From JAFAGX01 sp035623255 (lineage in GTDB: Bacteria > Acidobacteriota > Terriglobia > Terriglobales > Acidobacteriaceae): 64,000 bases of DNA. Below the pieces are notes generated by a model. The model did not search any database, was not told where the DNA came from, and was given only the letters and a program-made list of their open reading frames with translations. Shown here in pieces: positions 18,406 to 28,199 of the stretch. Each line of letters opens with the position of its first letter. Position 1 is the first letter of the stretch. A program made the translations under genes and the position numbers. The stretch is taken from contig DASPTU010000010.1 in NCBI GenBank assembly GCA_035623255.1, forward strand, positions 4,772 through 68,771. The letters are read 5' to 3'.

Positions 18406-18620
18406 GAGTCATCGCTCCATTCTTGGGATCGGTTGCTCGAGAATCCCGATCATGACTCGGTCGCACAACTATCACCCTTCGAGGACTCTTCTACTCTAAT
18501 TGAGTCCCTTATGTACAGTGGCTTCCCAAAACGGGAAGTATCAAGTTAAAAAGGTTGTTCGCCGAGCCGCCCGATCCGTAAAGAAGGCCTGCGAAGGTTG
18601 TTTTATACTTGATTCTCTTC

Positions 18621-20567
18621 ATGTCAGACAGCATTCACGTCAAGCTTCCCGATGGGACCTCCAAGGAGGTCCCCAAGGGGACGACTGCCCTTGAGGTAGC
18701 TAAAAGTATCAGTCCGCGACTAGCTGATGCCGCACTGGTGGCCAAAACGAATGGCGATCTCATCGACCTCGCGCGGCCGCTCGAAAAAGACACCGATCTG
18801 CGCATACTGACGGACAGAGATCAAGAAGCATTGCCAGTTTACCGGCATTCTTCGGCGCATCTTCTCGCGGCTGCCGTGCTTGAGTTGTTTCCCGAAACCA
18901 AGCTGGGGCATGGTCCGGCCACGGAAAGCGGCTTCTTTTACGATTTCTATCGTCCAACTCCTTTCACTCCCGAGGACCTGGAGAAAATCGAAAAGAAGAT
19001 GCAGGAGTTGGTGCAACAGAATATCCCCTATGCACGCGAGTTCCTACCGCGGCAGGAAGGTCTGGCGGAGTTCAAAAAAGACGGCGATTTCATGAAATGC
19101 CACTTCATCGAGCAATTCACCAAGCCCGATGAAAAGATTTCGATTTATCGCACTGGCAAGTTCACCGATTTCTGCCGCGGGCCGCACATACCTTCGACGG
19201 GAAAAATCAAGGCGTTCAAGCTGATCAATATCGCTGGCGCCTACTGGCTGGGAGATGAGAAGAATCCGCAGCTGCAGCGCATTTACGGCACGTCGTTCTT
19301 TTCGAAAAAAGACCTGGACGAGTTCCTCCATAAACAGGAGGAAGCCAGGAAGCGCGACCATCGCGTGCTGGGAAAACAGCTCGATCTGTTCTCGATTCAG
19401 GAATTGGCGGGGCCGGGACTGATTTTCTGGCATCCGAAAGGCGGCATCATCCGCAAGGAGATGGAAGACTGGATGCGCGATCAGTACATCAAGCGCGGCT
19501 ATTCGCTCGTGTACACGCCGCACGTAATGCGGCGGCAGCTCTGGGCGACTTCCGGCCACGAAGGCTATTACTCGCAGAATATGTTCGACGTCATGGAATT
19601 GGATGACGCCGAGTACCGGCTCAAGCCAATGAATTGTCCGGGGCACATCCTGATCTACCAGGATTCTTTGAAGTCGTATCGCGACTTGCCGGTGCGCCTG
19701 GGTGAACTGGGCACGGTGTACCGGTACGAGCGGTCGGGAGTCATGCACGGATTATTGCGAGTCCGCGGATTCACGCAGGATGACTCGCACATTTTCTGCA
19801 CGCCCGAGCAGATTGAGAGTGAGGTCGAGGGCTGTCTCGACTTTGCGCTCGATGTGCTTAAAGATTTCGGCTTTGATGACTTTCAGACCGAGCTTTCGAC
19901 TTGGAATCCGGAGGATCAGAAGAACTTTGTCGGCAGCCCGGATCAATGGAATTCGGCGACGCAATCGCTTGAAAACGTGCTGAAGCGGCGAAAGATTGAT
20001 TACAAAACCATTCCCGGCGAAGCTGCGTTTTATGGTCCCAAAATCGACATAAAACTTGTGGATGCGATTGGGCGGCTTTGGCAGCTTTCGACCATCCAGG
20101 TCGACTTTAATCTGCCGCAGCGTTTTCACCTGGAATATGTGGCGGAGGATGGCACTCGCAAGCAGCCGGTCATGGTTCATCGGGCACTGTTCGGCTCGAT
20201 CGAGAGATTCTTTGGTGTGTTGATTGAGCACTATGCGGGAGCATTTCCGGTTTGGCTATCGCCGGTGCAGACGGTCGTGATCCCGATCGCCGAGCGACAC
20301 GTAGAATACGCGAATAAGGTTGCCGATCAACTTAAAGCAGCTGGAGTTCGGGTCGATGTCGATTCTCGCAACGAAAAAATGAATGCAAAGATTCGCGAGC
20401 ATGCGCTGCAAAAAGCTCCGTTCCTGCTGGTGGTGGGGGACAAAGAAGCCGAATCAGGCAAAGTGAATGTGCGGAGTCGCGGCAAAGAAAAGACGGAAGA
20501 CATGCCGGCAACCGAGTTCGTCGAGAAAATCCGGAAGCTGATTTCGGAAAGGAAGCCCACGTTGTAG
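18621..20567 (+). CDS. thrS: Threonine-tRNA ligase
   Basis: ThrRS charges tRNA-Thr and edits Ser. The 648-residue product starts at ATG 18621 (MSDSIHVKLPDG); the frame extends four codons upstream to a TTG that looks less likely. It contains the TGS domain (VPKGTTALEVAKSIS), the editing domain with HSSAHLLAAAV, class II motifs with the zinc site (LKPMNCPGH), YRYERSGVMHGLLRVRGF, and a C-terminal anticodon-binding domain. Length is normal. The usual downstream infC-rpmI-rplT genes are absent: a convergent gene follows at once. No T-box or clear leader was seen in the 215 bases upstream. Confidence 0.97.
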   Translation: MSDSIHVKLPDGTSKEVPKGTTALEVAKSISPRLADAALVAKTNGDLIDLARPLEKDTDLRILTDRDQEALPVYRHSSAHLLAAAVLELFPETKLGHGPATESGFFYDFYRPTPFTPEDLEKIEKKMQELVQQNIPYAREFLPRQEGLAEFKKDGDFMKCHFIEQFTKPDEKISIYRTGKFTDFCRGPHIPSTGKIKAFKLINIAGAYWLGDEKNPQLQRIYGTSFFSKKDLDEFLHKQEEARKRDHRVLGKQLDLFSIQELAGPGLIFWHPKGGIIRKEMEDWMRDQYIKRGYSLVYTPHVMRRQLWATSGHEGYYSQNMFDVMELDDAEYRLKPMNCPGHILIYQDSLKSYRDLPVRLGELGTVYRYERSGVMHGLLRVRGFTQDDSHIFCTPEQIESEVEGCLDFALDVLKDFGFDDFQTELSTWNPEDQKNFVGSPDQWNSATQSLENVLKRRKIDYKTIPGEAAFYGPKIDIKLVDAIGRLWQLSTIQVDFNLPQRFHLEYVAEDGTRKQPVMVHRALFGSIERFFGVLIEHYAGAFPVWLSPVQTVVIPIAERHVEYANKVADQLKAAGVRVDVDSRNEKMNAKIREHALQKAPFLLVVGDKEAESGKVNVRSRGKEKTEDMPATEFVEKIRKLISERKPTL

Positions 20568-20586
20568 GCCGACAAACCTGCCTTTT

Positions 20587-21759
20587 TCAGTTGTCCATAG
20601 TGACCAGGCTCGATCGGTGACGAGGCATGAAGGGGCGATCGGCGATCTGGCCATCAAACTTCCGCGCCCAGCGGCCAGGAATCGCCGTTCCGCATGATGG
20701 GCAGGTTCCTTCGGGCGTGAGCCGATATTCTTTAATGAAATAGCCGTAGCGGCGGACCAGCATTTCGCCGCAGCGATGGCAATTTGTGTTTTCGTAACCG
20801 GAAACCATGCCCGGTAAATTCCCAGCATAGATGTACTTCAGGCCGGCATTCTTGCCGATTTCCGCCGCTCGTAAGAGGTCCTCTGGCCGCGTGTCGTCGG
20901 GATCATCCATCTTGTAATCCTTGTGAAAAGCCGTTACGTGCCAGGGAATGTAGGGCGATATGTTGGCCAGAAAATCCGTCAGGCCTCGAAGCTCATCCTC
21001 AGAATCATTGAAGCCGGGAATGAGAAGCGTCACGATCTCAAGCCAGATACCCATCTCGTGGAGACGGCGGATCGTGTCGAGAATTGGCCCGATCCGACCG
21101 CCGAGTTCGTGATAATGCCGATCGCTGAAGCTTTTGAGATCGACCTTGTAGAGATCAGTCCATGGCCGGAGATATTCCAGCACCTGCGGCGTGCCATTTC
21201 CGTTGGAAACAAAACCGGTCATCAGGCCGGCAGCTTTGGCTTCTTTGAAGACGGCGACAGCCCACTCACTGGTGATCAGCGGCTCATTGTAGGTGCTGAC
21301 CAGAACCTTAGCTCCCTGCCGGAGCGCATCTTCAACTAATCCCTTGGGAGATGCCTCAAGCGGAGGCGAAATTGCAGTGGGGTCGCGCAGGGCCTGCGAG
21401 GTCACCCAATTCTGACAATAGGAACAATGCAGATCGCATCCCAACATTCCGAAGCTGTAAGCCAGGGCACCGGGGTGCGCGTGGAAGAAGGGCTTCTTCT
21501 CTATGGGATCACACTGAACGCCGCCGACGTAGCCCCAAGGCACATACAGAGTGCCCTCGCGATTGTAGCGAACCTTGCAAACCCCGGGCTGGCCATCGGA
21601 AATGGGGCAACAGTGGCCGCAGGCGTAACAACGTACGCGATTGCGGTCGAGCTTCTCGTATAGATCCCCTTCGCGAACGTGCTCATAGACAATCTCTTTG
21701 AGCGTGGGCAAACAAACACCTCTGGCTAGTATTTTAACTCCGCTAGGATTGGGGTTCAT
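20587..21759 (-). CDS. amrS: AmmeMemoRadiSam-system radical SAM enzyme
   Basis: The family is named for co-occurrence with AMMECR1 and Memo-like proteins. The radical SAM cluster motif is C108-X3-C112-X2-C115 (CDLHCSYCQNW). Extra cysteines lie N-terminally (CYACGHCC, about 44-51) and C-terminally (CHRCGEML and CPSCG), typical of this family. The reaction is not firmly established. At 390 residues the length fits. AmrA and AmrB partners are not in the window. Its stop is 19 bases from the thrS stop, convergent, and the PilZ-GAF gene lies 15 bases upstream on the same strand, suggesting co-transcription. Confidence 0.9.
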   Translation of the reverse strand: MNPNPSGVKILARGVCLPTLKEIVYEHVREGDLYEKLDRNRVRCYACGHCCPISDGQPGVCKVRYNREGTLYVPWGYVGGVQCDPIEKKPFFHAHPGALAYSFGMLGCDLHCSYCQNWVTSQALRDPTAISPPLEASPKGLVEDALRQGAKVLVSTYNEPLITSEWAVAVFKEAKAAGLMTGFVSNGNGTPQVLEYLRPWTDLYKVDLKSFSDRHYHELGGRIGPILDTIRRLHEMGIWLEIVTLLIPGFNDSEDELRGLTDFLANISPYIPWHVTAFHKDYKMDDPDDTRPEDLLRAAEIGKNAGLKYIYAGNLPGMVSGYENTNCHRCGEMLVRRYGYFIKEYRLTPEGTCPSCGTAIPGRWARKFDGQIADRPFMPRHRSSLVTMDN

Positions 21760-21774
21760 CCAAGTTTGCGAGGG

Positions 21775-23388
21775 TCAACGGACCTCTGGGGAGGGCTTGC
21801 CGGCCTGGTGATGCTTGAACCAGTCGTTGGCCTGCTTTTGCGCAGCGATAATCTGGGCGCGGCTCAGCCGGGAGGCGAGCAGGGCTACGCGTGATCTGCT
21901 GGCTTCGTCGCCCCCAGCTTCCGCCAGAAAAGACCAGAAGTAGGCCTGAGTCAAATCGGGAGCTACGCCACGCCCGGCCCAGTAGTAGGCACCAAGTGTC
22001 GCCTGTGCGGCAACCTGGCCTTGGTTCGCCGCTTTGGTGAACCAACGGACAGCCTCGGCGTAGTCCTGCTGGACCTCATCTCCGGTCGCGTATCGAACTC
22101 CGACGGCAAATTGGGCGGTTGGGTCTCCCTGGTCAGCTAAACGACGAAGCGATTCGAAGTTCTCAACTGCAGCAGCACCATCAGACGCAGGCGACGAACT
22201 GCTTCTTAACTGGCTAGCCGGAGGAGATGTCACGTGGGATCCTGCATTGTCCCAGGACGTTATTAGCCACAGAGCCACCGCGATGACAGTGAGTGCAGCC
22301 GCGAAGAGAAGCAGGTTACGGAAACGGTAAAGTTTAAACCGGGACGGGTCAGGGGATTCCTCCAGTGAGAATTCGTCATCCAAGCGGCCCGAGCTTGGAG
22401 ACGATGCATCCTCCGCAAATCCGGCCCGGTGCACCGCTTCCGCGGTGATCTCCGCCAGGCGTGAGAGTACAAGCTCGGCTTCTGCGCTAAATACATGCGC
22501 TTCCGCCGAGAAAACTTCGATCAGTCCGATGATGGACAGCTCCCAACGAATCGGCGCCGCGATCATTGACCGGATTCCCAGGTGCCGGCAACTTTCACGA
22601 TCTACCCGCTCATCGGTTTCAGAATCGTCGCAACGAAGTAACAAACCGGTGCGGACACATTCGCCGGAGAAACCGGAGCCAACTTTGAGATGTGCGCCGG
22701 CCGAAGGAGCCGAGGGGCCGAAAGTGGCGCGGCAGACCATATCTTGACCTTCGGTGAGAGCGATAGCGGCACCGTCGGCGTGTGTGAAAGCCAAGGCCCG
22801 ACGCACCAGCAGGTACAAGGCTGCATCCAAATCGGTTCCCAACGCCTCTACTTCTCGGTCTACCGCCTCCAAACCTGTGAGTATGACGCTATGGTCTGCC
22901 GCGGCGGGGGCTTCGAAACTCTCGACAGCCCTCACACCCGACAGGTCAGGCAAGCTTTGAGTAGCAACGTCCTCGTTCCCGGATGCCTCCGCCGCGCGGT
23001 TGACCCAGCCTGCGACTGCATTCGCGAACAGCCACTTCTTGAGCTCGAAGCTCAAATCGCGAGGCATGCCTGCGAACTGAATTCCGGCGCGGCCCGACGA
23101 ACCCGTCCAGACGACCTTCCCATCCGTACGAATGGTGGCCTTAATTTCAGGAAGATCCAGAACGAAAGTTGCATGCTGGTCGACTTTGAGCGGGGACGAA
23201 GTCTGGATCGCCATCCCATCTTCGCTGAGGTTGATGATCTCGCTCAGATCGAGTGCGGTATCAGTGGGGCTGTCGCCGAGGCTAGCATAAGCAGGTAATT
23301 GCACTTTGTGCCGCACACGTCGGCGACGATCAGAATGAACTGGGGGTTGCAAGCCGATGTGGGCAGGATTGGGCCCGGGAGTTTGCAT
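21775..23388 (-). CDS. PilZ-GAF-transmembrane-Sel1 repeat signalling protein
   Basis: The 537 residues combine an N-terminal PilZ domain (RRRRVRHKVQLPA and INLSEDGMAI, about 20-130), a GAF domain (about 180-325, with GFSGECVRTGLLL and CRHLGIRSMIAAPI), one membrane span at about 350-371 (LLLFAAALTVIAVALWLI), and two or three Sel1 repeats (FAVGVRYATGDEVQQDYAEAV, GAYYWAGRGVAPDLTQA). PilZ suggests c-di-GMP sensing, GAF a small ligand or redox cue, and Sel1 a protein-binding periplasmic tail. The same GAF subtype occurs in the genes at 23451 and 37858. Probably in one transcript with amrS. Confidence 0.85.
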   Translation of the reverse strand: MQTPGPNPAHIGLQPPVHSDRRRRVRHKVQLPAYASLGDSPTDTALDLSEIINLSEDGMAIQTSSPLKVDQHATFVLDLPEIKATIRTDGKVVWTGSSGRAGIQFAGMPRDLSFELKKWLFANAVAGWVNRAAEASGNEDVATQSLPDLSGVRAVESFEAPAAADHSVILTGLEAVDREVEALGTDLDAALYLLVRRALAFTHADGAAIALTEGQDMVCRATFGPSAPSAGAHLKVGSGFSGECVRTGLLLRCDDSETDERVDRESCRHLGIRSMIAAPIRWELSIIGLIEVFSAEAHVFSAEAELVLSRLAEITAEAVHRAGFAEDASSPSSGRLDDEFSLEESPDPSRFKLYRFRNLLLFAAALTVIAVALWLITSWDNAGSHVTSPPASQLRSSSSPASDGAAAVENFESLRRLADQGDPTAQFAVGVRYATGDEVQQDYAEAVRWFTKAANQGQVAAQATLGAYYWAGRGVAPDLTQAYFWSFLAEAGGDEASRSRVALLASRLSRAQIIAAQKQANDWFKHHQAGKPSPEVR

Positions 23389-23450
23389 GACAAATTTGCT
23401 CCATATTAACTCAGCATGGATCGCCTGAAGCAGAAGAAGAATCGGGAAAG

Positions 23451-24275
23451 TTATCGCTGGTTTGCGCTTCGCAGATTGGAGAGCCGGGCGATGGCGGCAA
23501 CCATCATGCTGGAGAGCAACTGCATCGTTGCCACATCGCGATGATCGAAGGCGTAGGGGGCTGCGGAGAGGACTTCAAAGACTCCCAGGGTGCGACGGAA
23601 ATGACGCAGCGGAGCAGCCAGGATCGAGCGCACTCCCAGGCGGTGGCAACTGGCCAGGTCCACCCGGGGATTTCGCTCGGCATCGTGACACAAGACAACT
23701 TCACCAGTTCGAACACAGTCGGCGGAGATGCCGGATTCGGTCTGCAAGCGGACGCCCAAGTCGGGCGCAGTCCGTCCGGCGCGGGCACGGCAGACGATTT
23801 CATCGCCATGGCGCAACGCGATCGCCGCCCCGGTGGCGCCAGTTAGAACTTGGGCGCGCTCGGCGATTACGCTAATAGCGGGCTCCAGTTCGATCTCGTC
23901 GGAGTGGAACTCCGGTCCCACGCTGGAACGGTGAGGCACAGGTGGGGCTACGTGTGAGTTCAGTGTGCGGGCATGATGGCGCGACGGTGCGAGGGCACTG
24001 AAGGAAGCGGGTACCCGTTCCTCGGATACCGACGACGGCACGGTTTGCAATAGCTCACGCACCAGCCGGTCTAACTCAGCGTCGGCAATGACGTGCGCAG
24101 TCTGCTGTCCTCGCAGGGAACCTCCCAGAATGCGCGAGAGGCTTAGCACCGCCCTACTGCCGCAACGGAAGCAATTGGGGGTGTTGTTCTTGCTGATCAA
24201 CTCACATTCGACGCAGAAAACGGCAGTTTGCAGTTCGATGAAACTTATGTCCTGCCCTGTAAGCTTTTCTGCCAT
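23451..24275 (-). CDS. Zinc-ribbon GAF domain protein
   Basis: From ATG 24275 the product is 274 residues. Near the N-terminus is a four-cysteine site, CVEC then CFRC 13 residues on, and the C-terminal half is a GAF domain (about 120-270) with ISADCVRTGEVVLC and CHRLGVRSILAAPL, closely like the GAF of the neighbour at 21775. There is no kinase or cyclase domain, so it is a sensor that acts through protein contact or is one part of a larger relay. The upstream ATG at 24314 would add 13 hydrophobic residues and was not preferred. It is divergent from sucA. Confidence 0.8.
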   Translation of the reverse strand: MAEKLTGQDISFIELQTAVFCVECELISKNNTPNCFRCGSRAVLSLSRILGGSLRGQQTAHVIADAELDRLVRELLQTVPSSVSEERVPASFSALAPSRHHARTLNSHVAPPVPHRSSVGPEFHSDEIELEPAISVIAERAQVLTGATGAAIALRHGDEIVCRARAGRTAPDLGVRLQTESGISADCVRTGEVVLCHDAERNPRVDLASCHRLGVRSILAAPLRHFRRTLGVFEVLSAAPYAFDHRDVATMQLLSSMMVAAIARLSNLRSANQR

Positions 24276-24451
24276 GGTTACGACTTTTGCGAAGCAGAAA
24301 AGTAAATGGCTCAATGGAATAGCGAAAGTGGCGGCGCTGGTTCGAGACTGTGGATAATTCCGGCTCTCGCATTGGAGGAATAACTCAGACCAGAGCAGGC
24401 GCTGAGCGCCGAATTACGGTTCGTATCGCTCAGGTTGAATCTGTCTCGAAT

Positions 24452-26968
24452 ATGCTCTCATCGAGTATTCTTAGAATGTCAATGTCTGAGAGGGTCAGAA
24501 ACGCGACGGCAATTGCGACTGAGGTTCACGAGGCCGAGCGCGAGCACATATTCGATGCGTTCCGTCGGTGGGGCTATCTCGAAGCTGATCTCGATCCACT
24601 AGGCTTTTTGCGTCCGGCGAAGATTTCTGAGCTGGAGGTTTACGGTGAAGTGGCGCGCGAGGCGCGTCAGGTTTACTGCGGAACGATCGGCGTCGAATTC
24701 ATGCATATTGCTGATCCCGAGCGGAGACATTGGATTCAGCAGCATATGGAAGGGCCCCAGCCGCCAGTCGATCAGGAAGCCGCTTTAGATCAGCTTATTC
24801 GCGCGGAACTGTTCGAGTTGGTGTTGCAGCAACGTTACCTCGGCACTAAGCGGTTCTCTCTGGAAGGCACAACTGCACTCATTCCCCTGGTGGACGAGAT
24901 TCTGGAAGTTGCCGCGCAACATGGAGCGCTGGAGTTAGTGATGGGCATGAGCCACCGGGGCCGGCTGAACGTGATCGTTCAGGTCGCAAAACGCGCACCA
25001 GAAGAGGTTTTCGCAGGTTTTGAAGACGTAGATCCGCGGAGCGTCCTGGGCAGCGGCGATGTGAAGTACCACATGGGTGCAACCGGGGAATACGTGACGC
25101 GAACAGGAGGAAAGGTTCACATTCACCTGGTTTCAAACCCCAGCCACCTGGAGGCGGTGGATCCGGTAACCGTCGGGCGCACCCGCGCAAAGCAGGATCG
25201 CGCCGGCGAAGCGGGCAAGATCAAATACCTGCCACTGCTGGTGCACGGGGATGCCGCCTTTGCAGGACAAGGAATTGTTGCGGAGACGCTGAATTTAGCT
25301 GATCTCCCCGGCTATACAGTCGGAGGTACGATCCACATCATCGCCAATAATCTGATCGGGTTTACGACTGTGCCAAAAGAGGCACATTCGTCGCGCTTTT
25401 CCGCCCAGCTCGTGCGACGCCAAGAGATTCCGATTTTCCACGTCAATGCCGAGGACGTTGACGCGGTCATTCGAGTTGGACAATTGGCAACCGAATACCG
25501 TTATCAATTTGGCAACGATGTTGTCATCGATCTGATTGGTTACCGGCGGCACGGTCACAGTGAAGTCGACGATCCCACCATCACGCAACCGTTACGGTAC
25601 AAGGCGATTAAGGACCATCCACCTTTGTGGGAAATCTACGCGGAGGATATCGGCGCCGAGGGTGTGCAGTCGCGAGTTCAGTCGGTCCGCGAAGAATACG
25701 AAAATGCGCAACAGAAGGCTGCTGAGCTTACCAAGAAGCCGAGCATGCGTGATCTGCCTGCTTACTGGGACGGCTACGAAGGAGGCCGTTACAAGCCGGA
25801 TTACGCCGTTGATACCGGATTGTCGATGCTGGAATTACGCGACATTACGGAACGGCTGACCAGCTTCCTGGCCGATTTTCATATCCATCCCAAAGTGAAA
25901 AAGTTGCTCGAGCAACGGGCTGAGATGGGCGAGGGTAAGCGGCCAGTCGATTACGGGATGGCTGAAGCACTGGCTTTCGGAAGTCTGGTGAAGGCAGGAA
26001 TTCCGATACGGTTGACCGGCCAGGATAGTCGTCGCGGGACATTCAACCAGAGGCACTCAGTTCTGGTGGATATCGAAGACGAGCACGAATATGTGCCCTT
26101 GCAGAACATCTCTGCCGATCAAGCACGATGCGACATTTATAACTCGACCCTTTCTGAGGCTGGAGTGCTGGGCTTCGAGTATGGATATAGCCGAGACTAT
26201 CCTGAGGCGCTGGTCCTATGGGAGGCACAATTCGGGGACTTTGCGAATGTCGCGCAGGCGGTGATCGATCAGTTTGTAAGCGCGGGTGAGGATAAATGGG
26301 GACTGCTTTCCGGTTTGGTGCTACTGCTGCCCCATGGCTATGAAGGTCAGGGACCGGAACATTCGAGCGCCCGCATCGAGCGATTCTTACAGCTTGCCGC
26401 GCGCGACAATTTTCAGATTTGTCAGCCGTCCTATGCCGCACAGTACTTTCACCTGCTGCGTCGGCAGGCGCTTTCTCACTGGCGCAAACCGCTAGTGGTA
26501 TTCACGCCGAAAAGTATGCTGCGGCATCCGGATGCATCCTCGCCTATAGAAGACTTCACTCACCAGCGATTTCTTCAGGTCGTGCCCGACACCGAGGTCG
26601 AAGGTGCAAGCCGAGTCCTTCTCTGTACGGGAAAGATTGGCCACGAGTTACGTGAAGAGCGGAAAAAGCGGAACGACAAGTCGACTGCGATTGTTTTCGT
26701 AGACCAGCTCTATCCATTTCCTGAGGCCGAACTAAGCGCCGAACTCAACCGCCATTCCGGTGCTCGCGAAATTGTCTGGGTCCAGGAAGAACCCGCGAAC
26801 ATGGGTGCGCTTCCTTATATGCTCCCCAGATTGCGCCACATCGCGGGGGAGAGATCGATTCTCTCGGTAAAACGCTCGGCGAGCCCCAGCCCGGCGACTG
26901 GTTCGGCTAAGGCGCACGAAATGGAACAGAAAACGCTACTCGCGCTCGCCTTTTCGCCCAAGAAATGA
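24452..26968 (+). CDS. sucA: 2-oxoglutarate dehydrogenase E1 component
   Basis: E1 decarboxylates 2-oxoglutarate with thiamine diphosphate in the TCA cycle. Diagnostic segments are VMGMSHRGRLNVI, VSNPSHLEAVDPVT, GDAAFAGQG, GQDSRRGTFNQRH and HGYEGQGPEHSSARIERF, and the C-terminus has VQEEPANMGA. The frame is open from 24350, but 24452 is the first ATG; ATGs at 24476 and 24482 are also possible. With 838 residues it is shorter than the usual 900-950: the N-terminal segment that carries the E2-contact motif in many homologues seems to be missing. No sucB or lpd is adjacent. Its 3' end overlaps the convergent Sel1 gene by 33 bases. Confidence 0.93.
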   Translation: MLSSSILRMSMSERVRNATAIATEVHEAEREHIFDAFRRWGYLEADLDPLGFLRPAKISELEVYGEVAREARQVYCGTIGVEFMHIADPERRHWIQQHMEGPQPPVDQEAALDQLIRAELFELVLQQRYLGTKRFSLEGTTALIPLVDEILEVAAQHGALELVMGMSHRGRLNVIVQVAKRAPEEVFAGFEDVDPRSVLGSGDVKYHMGATGEYVTRTGGKVHIHLVSNPSHLEAVDPVTVGRTRAKQDRAGEAGKIKYLPLLVHGDAAFAGQGIVAETLNLADLPGYTVGGTIHIIANNLIGFTTVPKEAHSSRFSAQLVRRQEIPIFHVNAEDVDAVIRVGQLATEYRYQFGNDVVIDLIGYRRHGHSEVDDPTITQPLRYKAIKDHPPLWEIYAEDIGAEGVQSRVQSVREEYENAQQKAAELTKKPSMRDLPAYWDGYEGGRYKPDYAVDTGLSMLELRDITERLTSFLADFHIHPKVKKLLEQRAEMGEGKRPVDYGMAEALAFGSLVKAGIPIRLTGQDSRRGTFNQRHSVLVDIEDEHEYVPLQNISADQARCDIYNSTLSEAGVLGFEYGYSRDYPEALVLWEAQFGDFANVAQAVIDQFVSAGEDKWGLLSGLVLLLPHGYEGQGPEHSSARIERFLQLAARDNFQICQPSYAAQYFHLLRRQALSHWRKPLVVFTPKSMLRHPDASSPIEDFTHQRFLQVVPDTEVEGASRVLLCTGKIGHELREERKKRNDKSTAIVFVDQLYPFPEAELSAELNRHSGAREIVWVQEEPANMGALPYMLPRLRHIAGERSILSVKRSASPSPATGSAKAHEMEQKTLLALAFSPKK

Positions 26969-27922
26969 CGATGGCTCCGAAGGTAAGGTCTGGCTCGTAT
27001 CTGGCTGACCTGAAGGCGCACTCATCGAGGCGTCCGATTCTGCTTCCTCTTTCATACCCGCCATTGCCTGAACTCCCTGACGCCGGGCGAGAATCACTTG
27101 CAGGTTATGTTGGCCTTCTGGAGAGCCATTCGCCGCTGCCATGCGATACCACTTCTCGGCCTGGGAATAGTCCTGTAAAACGCCTTCACCGTGCGAGTAT
27201 GCGAAACCGAGTTGAGCCTGCGCTGATGGCAAGCCGTGGTCGGAAGCTTTGCGAAACCATTTGACCGATTCAGCAAGATCCCGAGGCACGCCAGTTCCGT
27301 GCAGGTATATCCGGCCTATTTCAAATTCCGCCGGGGCAAAACCTTGTTTCGCGGCTTTTCTGTACCACTTGGTTGCCTCCGTAAGATCAAGGGGGACCCC
27401 TCTTCCACTGGAATACATGAATCCGAGGTTTGTTTCCGCTCCTGCATATCCTTGATCGGCGGCCTTGCGATACCAAAACACGGCCGTGTCGTTGCTCTGC
27501 GAAACGCCCCGACCTTCTGCAAACATGAACCCTACGTTGTTTTGCCCGGTAGGATGGCCCGCAGCGGCAGCGCGCATGTACCAGCGAATCGCCTCCGCGT
27601 CACTCTGTTGCACGCCTAATCCGTGCGAGTACAGACCTCCGAGGTTGGTCTGAGCGCCGGCGTTGCCGCGGTCAGCTGACCGCTTGTACCAATACGCGGC
27701 CTGGCTGTAGTCGCGCGGAACACCCAGGCCAACCTCGTAAGCTAATGCAACCCGAAACTCCGCCTCAGAGTCACCGTTCTCAGCCCTTTGGAGCAGTCGT
27801 GCCCAGTTTTCCGGTGCTTTTGTCCGACCGTCGAACAACTCTTCAGCGTTACAACCCGCAACCGTCGCGGACGGAATTGCAATCAACACCACCAGCATGC
27901 GTGTCAAGGCCTGTAATGTCAT
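26936..27922 (-). CDS. Sel1-repeat lipoprotein
   Basis: The 328-residue product begins with a signal peptide ending in TVAGC, a plausible lipobox, so it is probably an outer-membrane or periplasmic lipoprotein. About six Sel1 repeats follow, each with the pattern A-x2-WY-x2-A-A-x2-G and G-x-G-V (for example AIRWYMRAAAAG, ATKWYRKAAKQG). Sel1 arrays are solenoid scaffolds for protein interactions. The C-terminal 50 residues are polar and low-complexity. The final codons overlap the sucA 3' end on the other strand. An ATG four codons earlier is an alternative start. Confidence 0.85.
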   Translation of the reverse strand: MTLQALTRMLVVLIAIPSATVAGCNAEELFDGRTKAPENWARLLQRAENGDSEAEFRVALAYEVGLGVPRDYSQAAYWYKRSADRGNAGAQTNLGGLYSHGLGVQQSDAEAIRWYMRAAAAGHPTGQNNVGFMFAEGRGVSQSNDTAVFWYRKAADQGYAGAETNLGFMYSSGRGVPLDLTEATKWYRKAAKQGFAPAEFEIGRIYLHGTGVPRDLAESVKWFRKASDHGLPSAQAQLGFAYSHGEGVLQDYSQAEKWYRMAAANGSPEGQHNLQVILARRQGVQAMAGMKEEAESDASMSAPSGQPDTSQTLPSEPSSFLGRKGERE

Positions 27923-28069
27923 TTCGCACCCCACAACAGCTCCAACGTTGCGGGTATGGACGCGGAGCGCGAAAAGTTGTCACGTCAATTCGGCGGAAAG
28001 AAAAAAAATCTGCGGAAAAAATTTCTCGGTTCCGGAAACACTGCACAAACACAGTTCAAGGTCGATGTG

Positions 28070-28087
28070 AAGAACAACGTTGTTCTT
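28070..28087. promoter_or_regulatory. 18-bp perfect palindrome upstream of hyuA
   Basis: AAGAACAACGTTGTTCTT is a perfect 18-base palindrome, lying 113 bases before the hyuA ATG and about 150 bases from the start of the divergent Sel1 gene. Its form suits a dimeric repressor such as a TetR or LacI type, though no regulator gene adjoins it. The rest of this intergenic region (27923-28199) shows only an A-rich tract around 28000-28020. Confidence 0.45.
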
Positions 28088-28199
28088 GAGGTTGTAGTGG
28101 AGTGTTGCGAGGTTTTCCGGTGGTGGCCCCGCATGAGAAGGCCGCGTTACCAGCAGACGGCCGCCCCTGGATGGTACCCTAGCGTTCCGGTTGTACGGC

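Noticed and set aside
18500..18694. Plus-strand open frame overlapping the thrS start.
   Set aside because: It is out of frame with thrS, has a weak start and no protein-like pattern.
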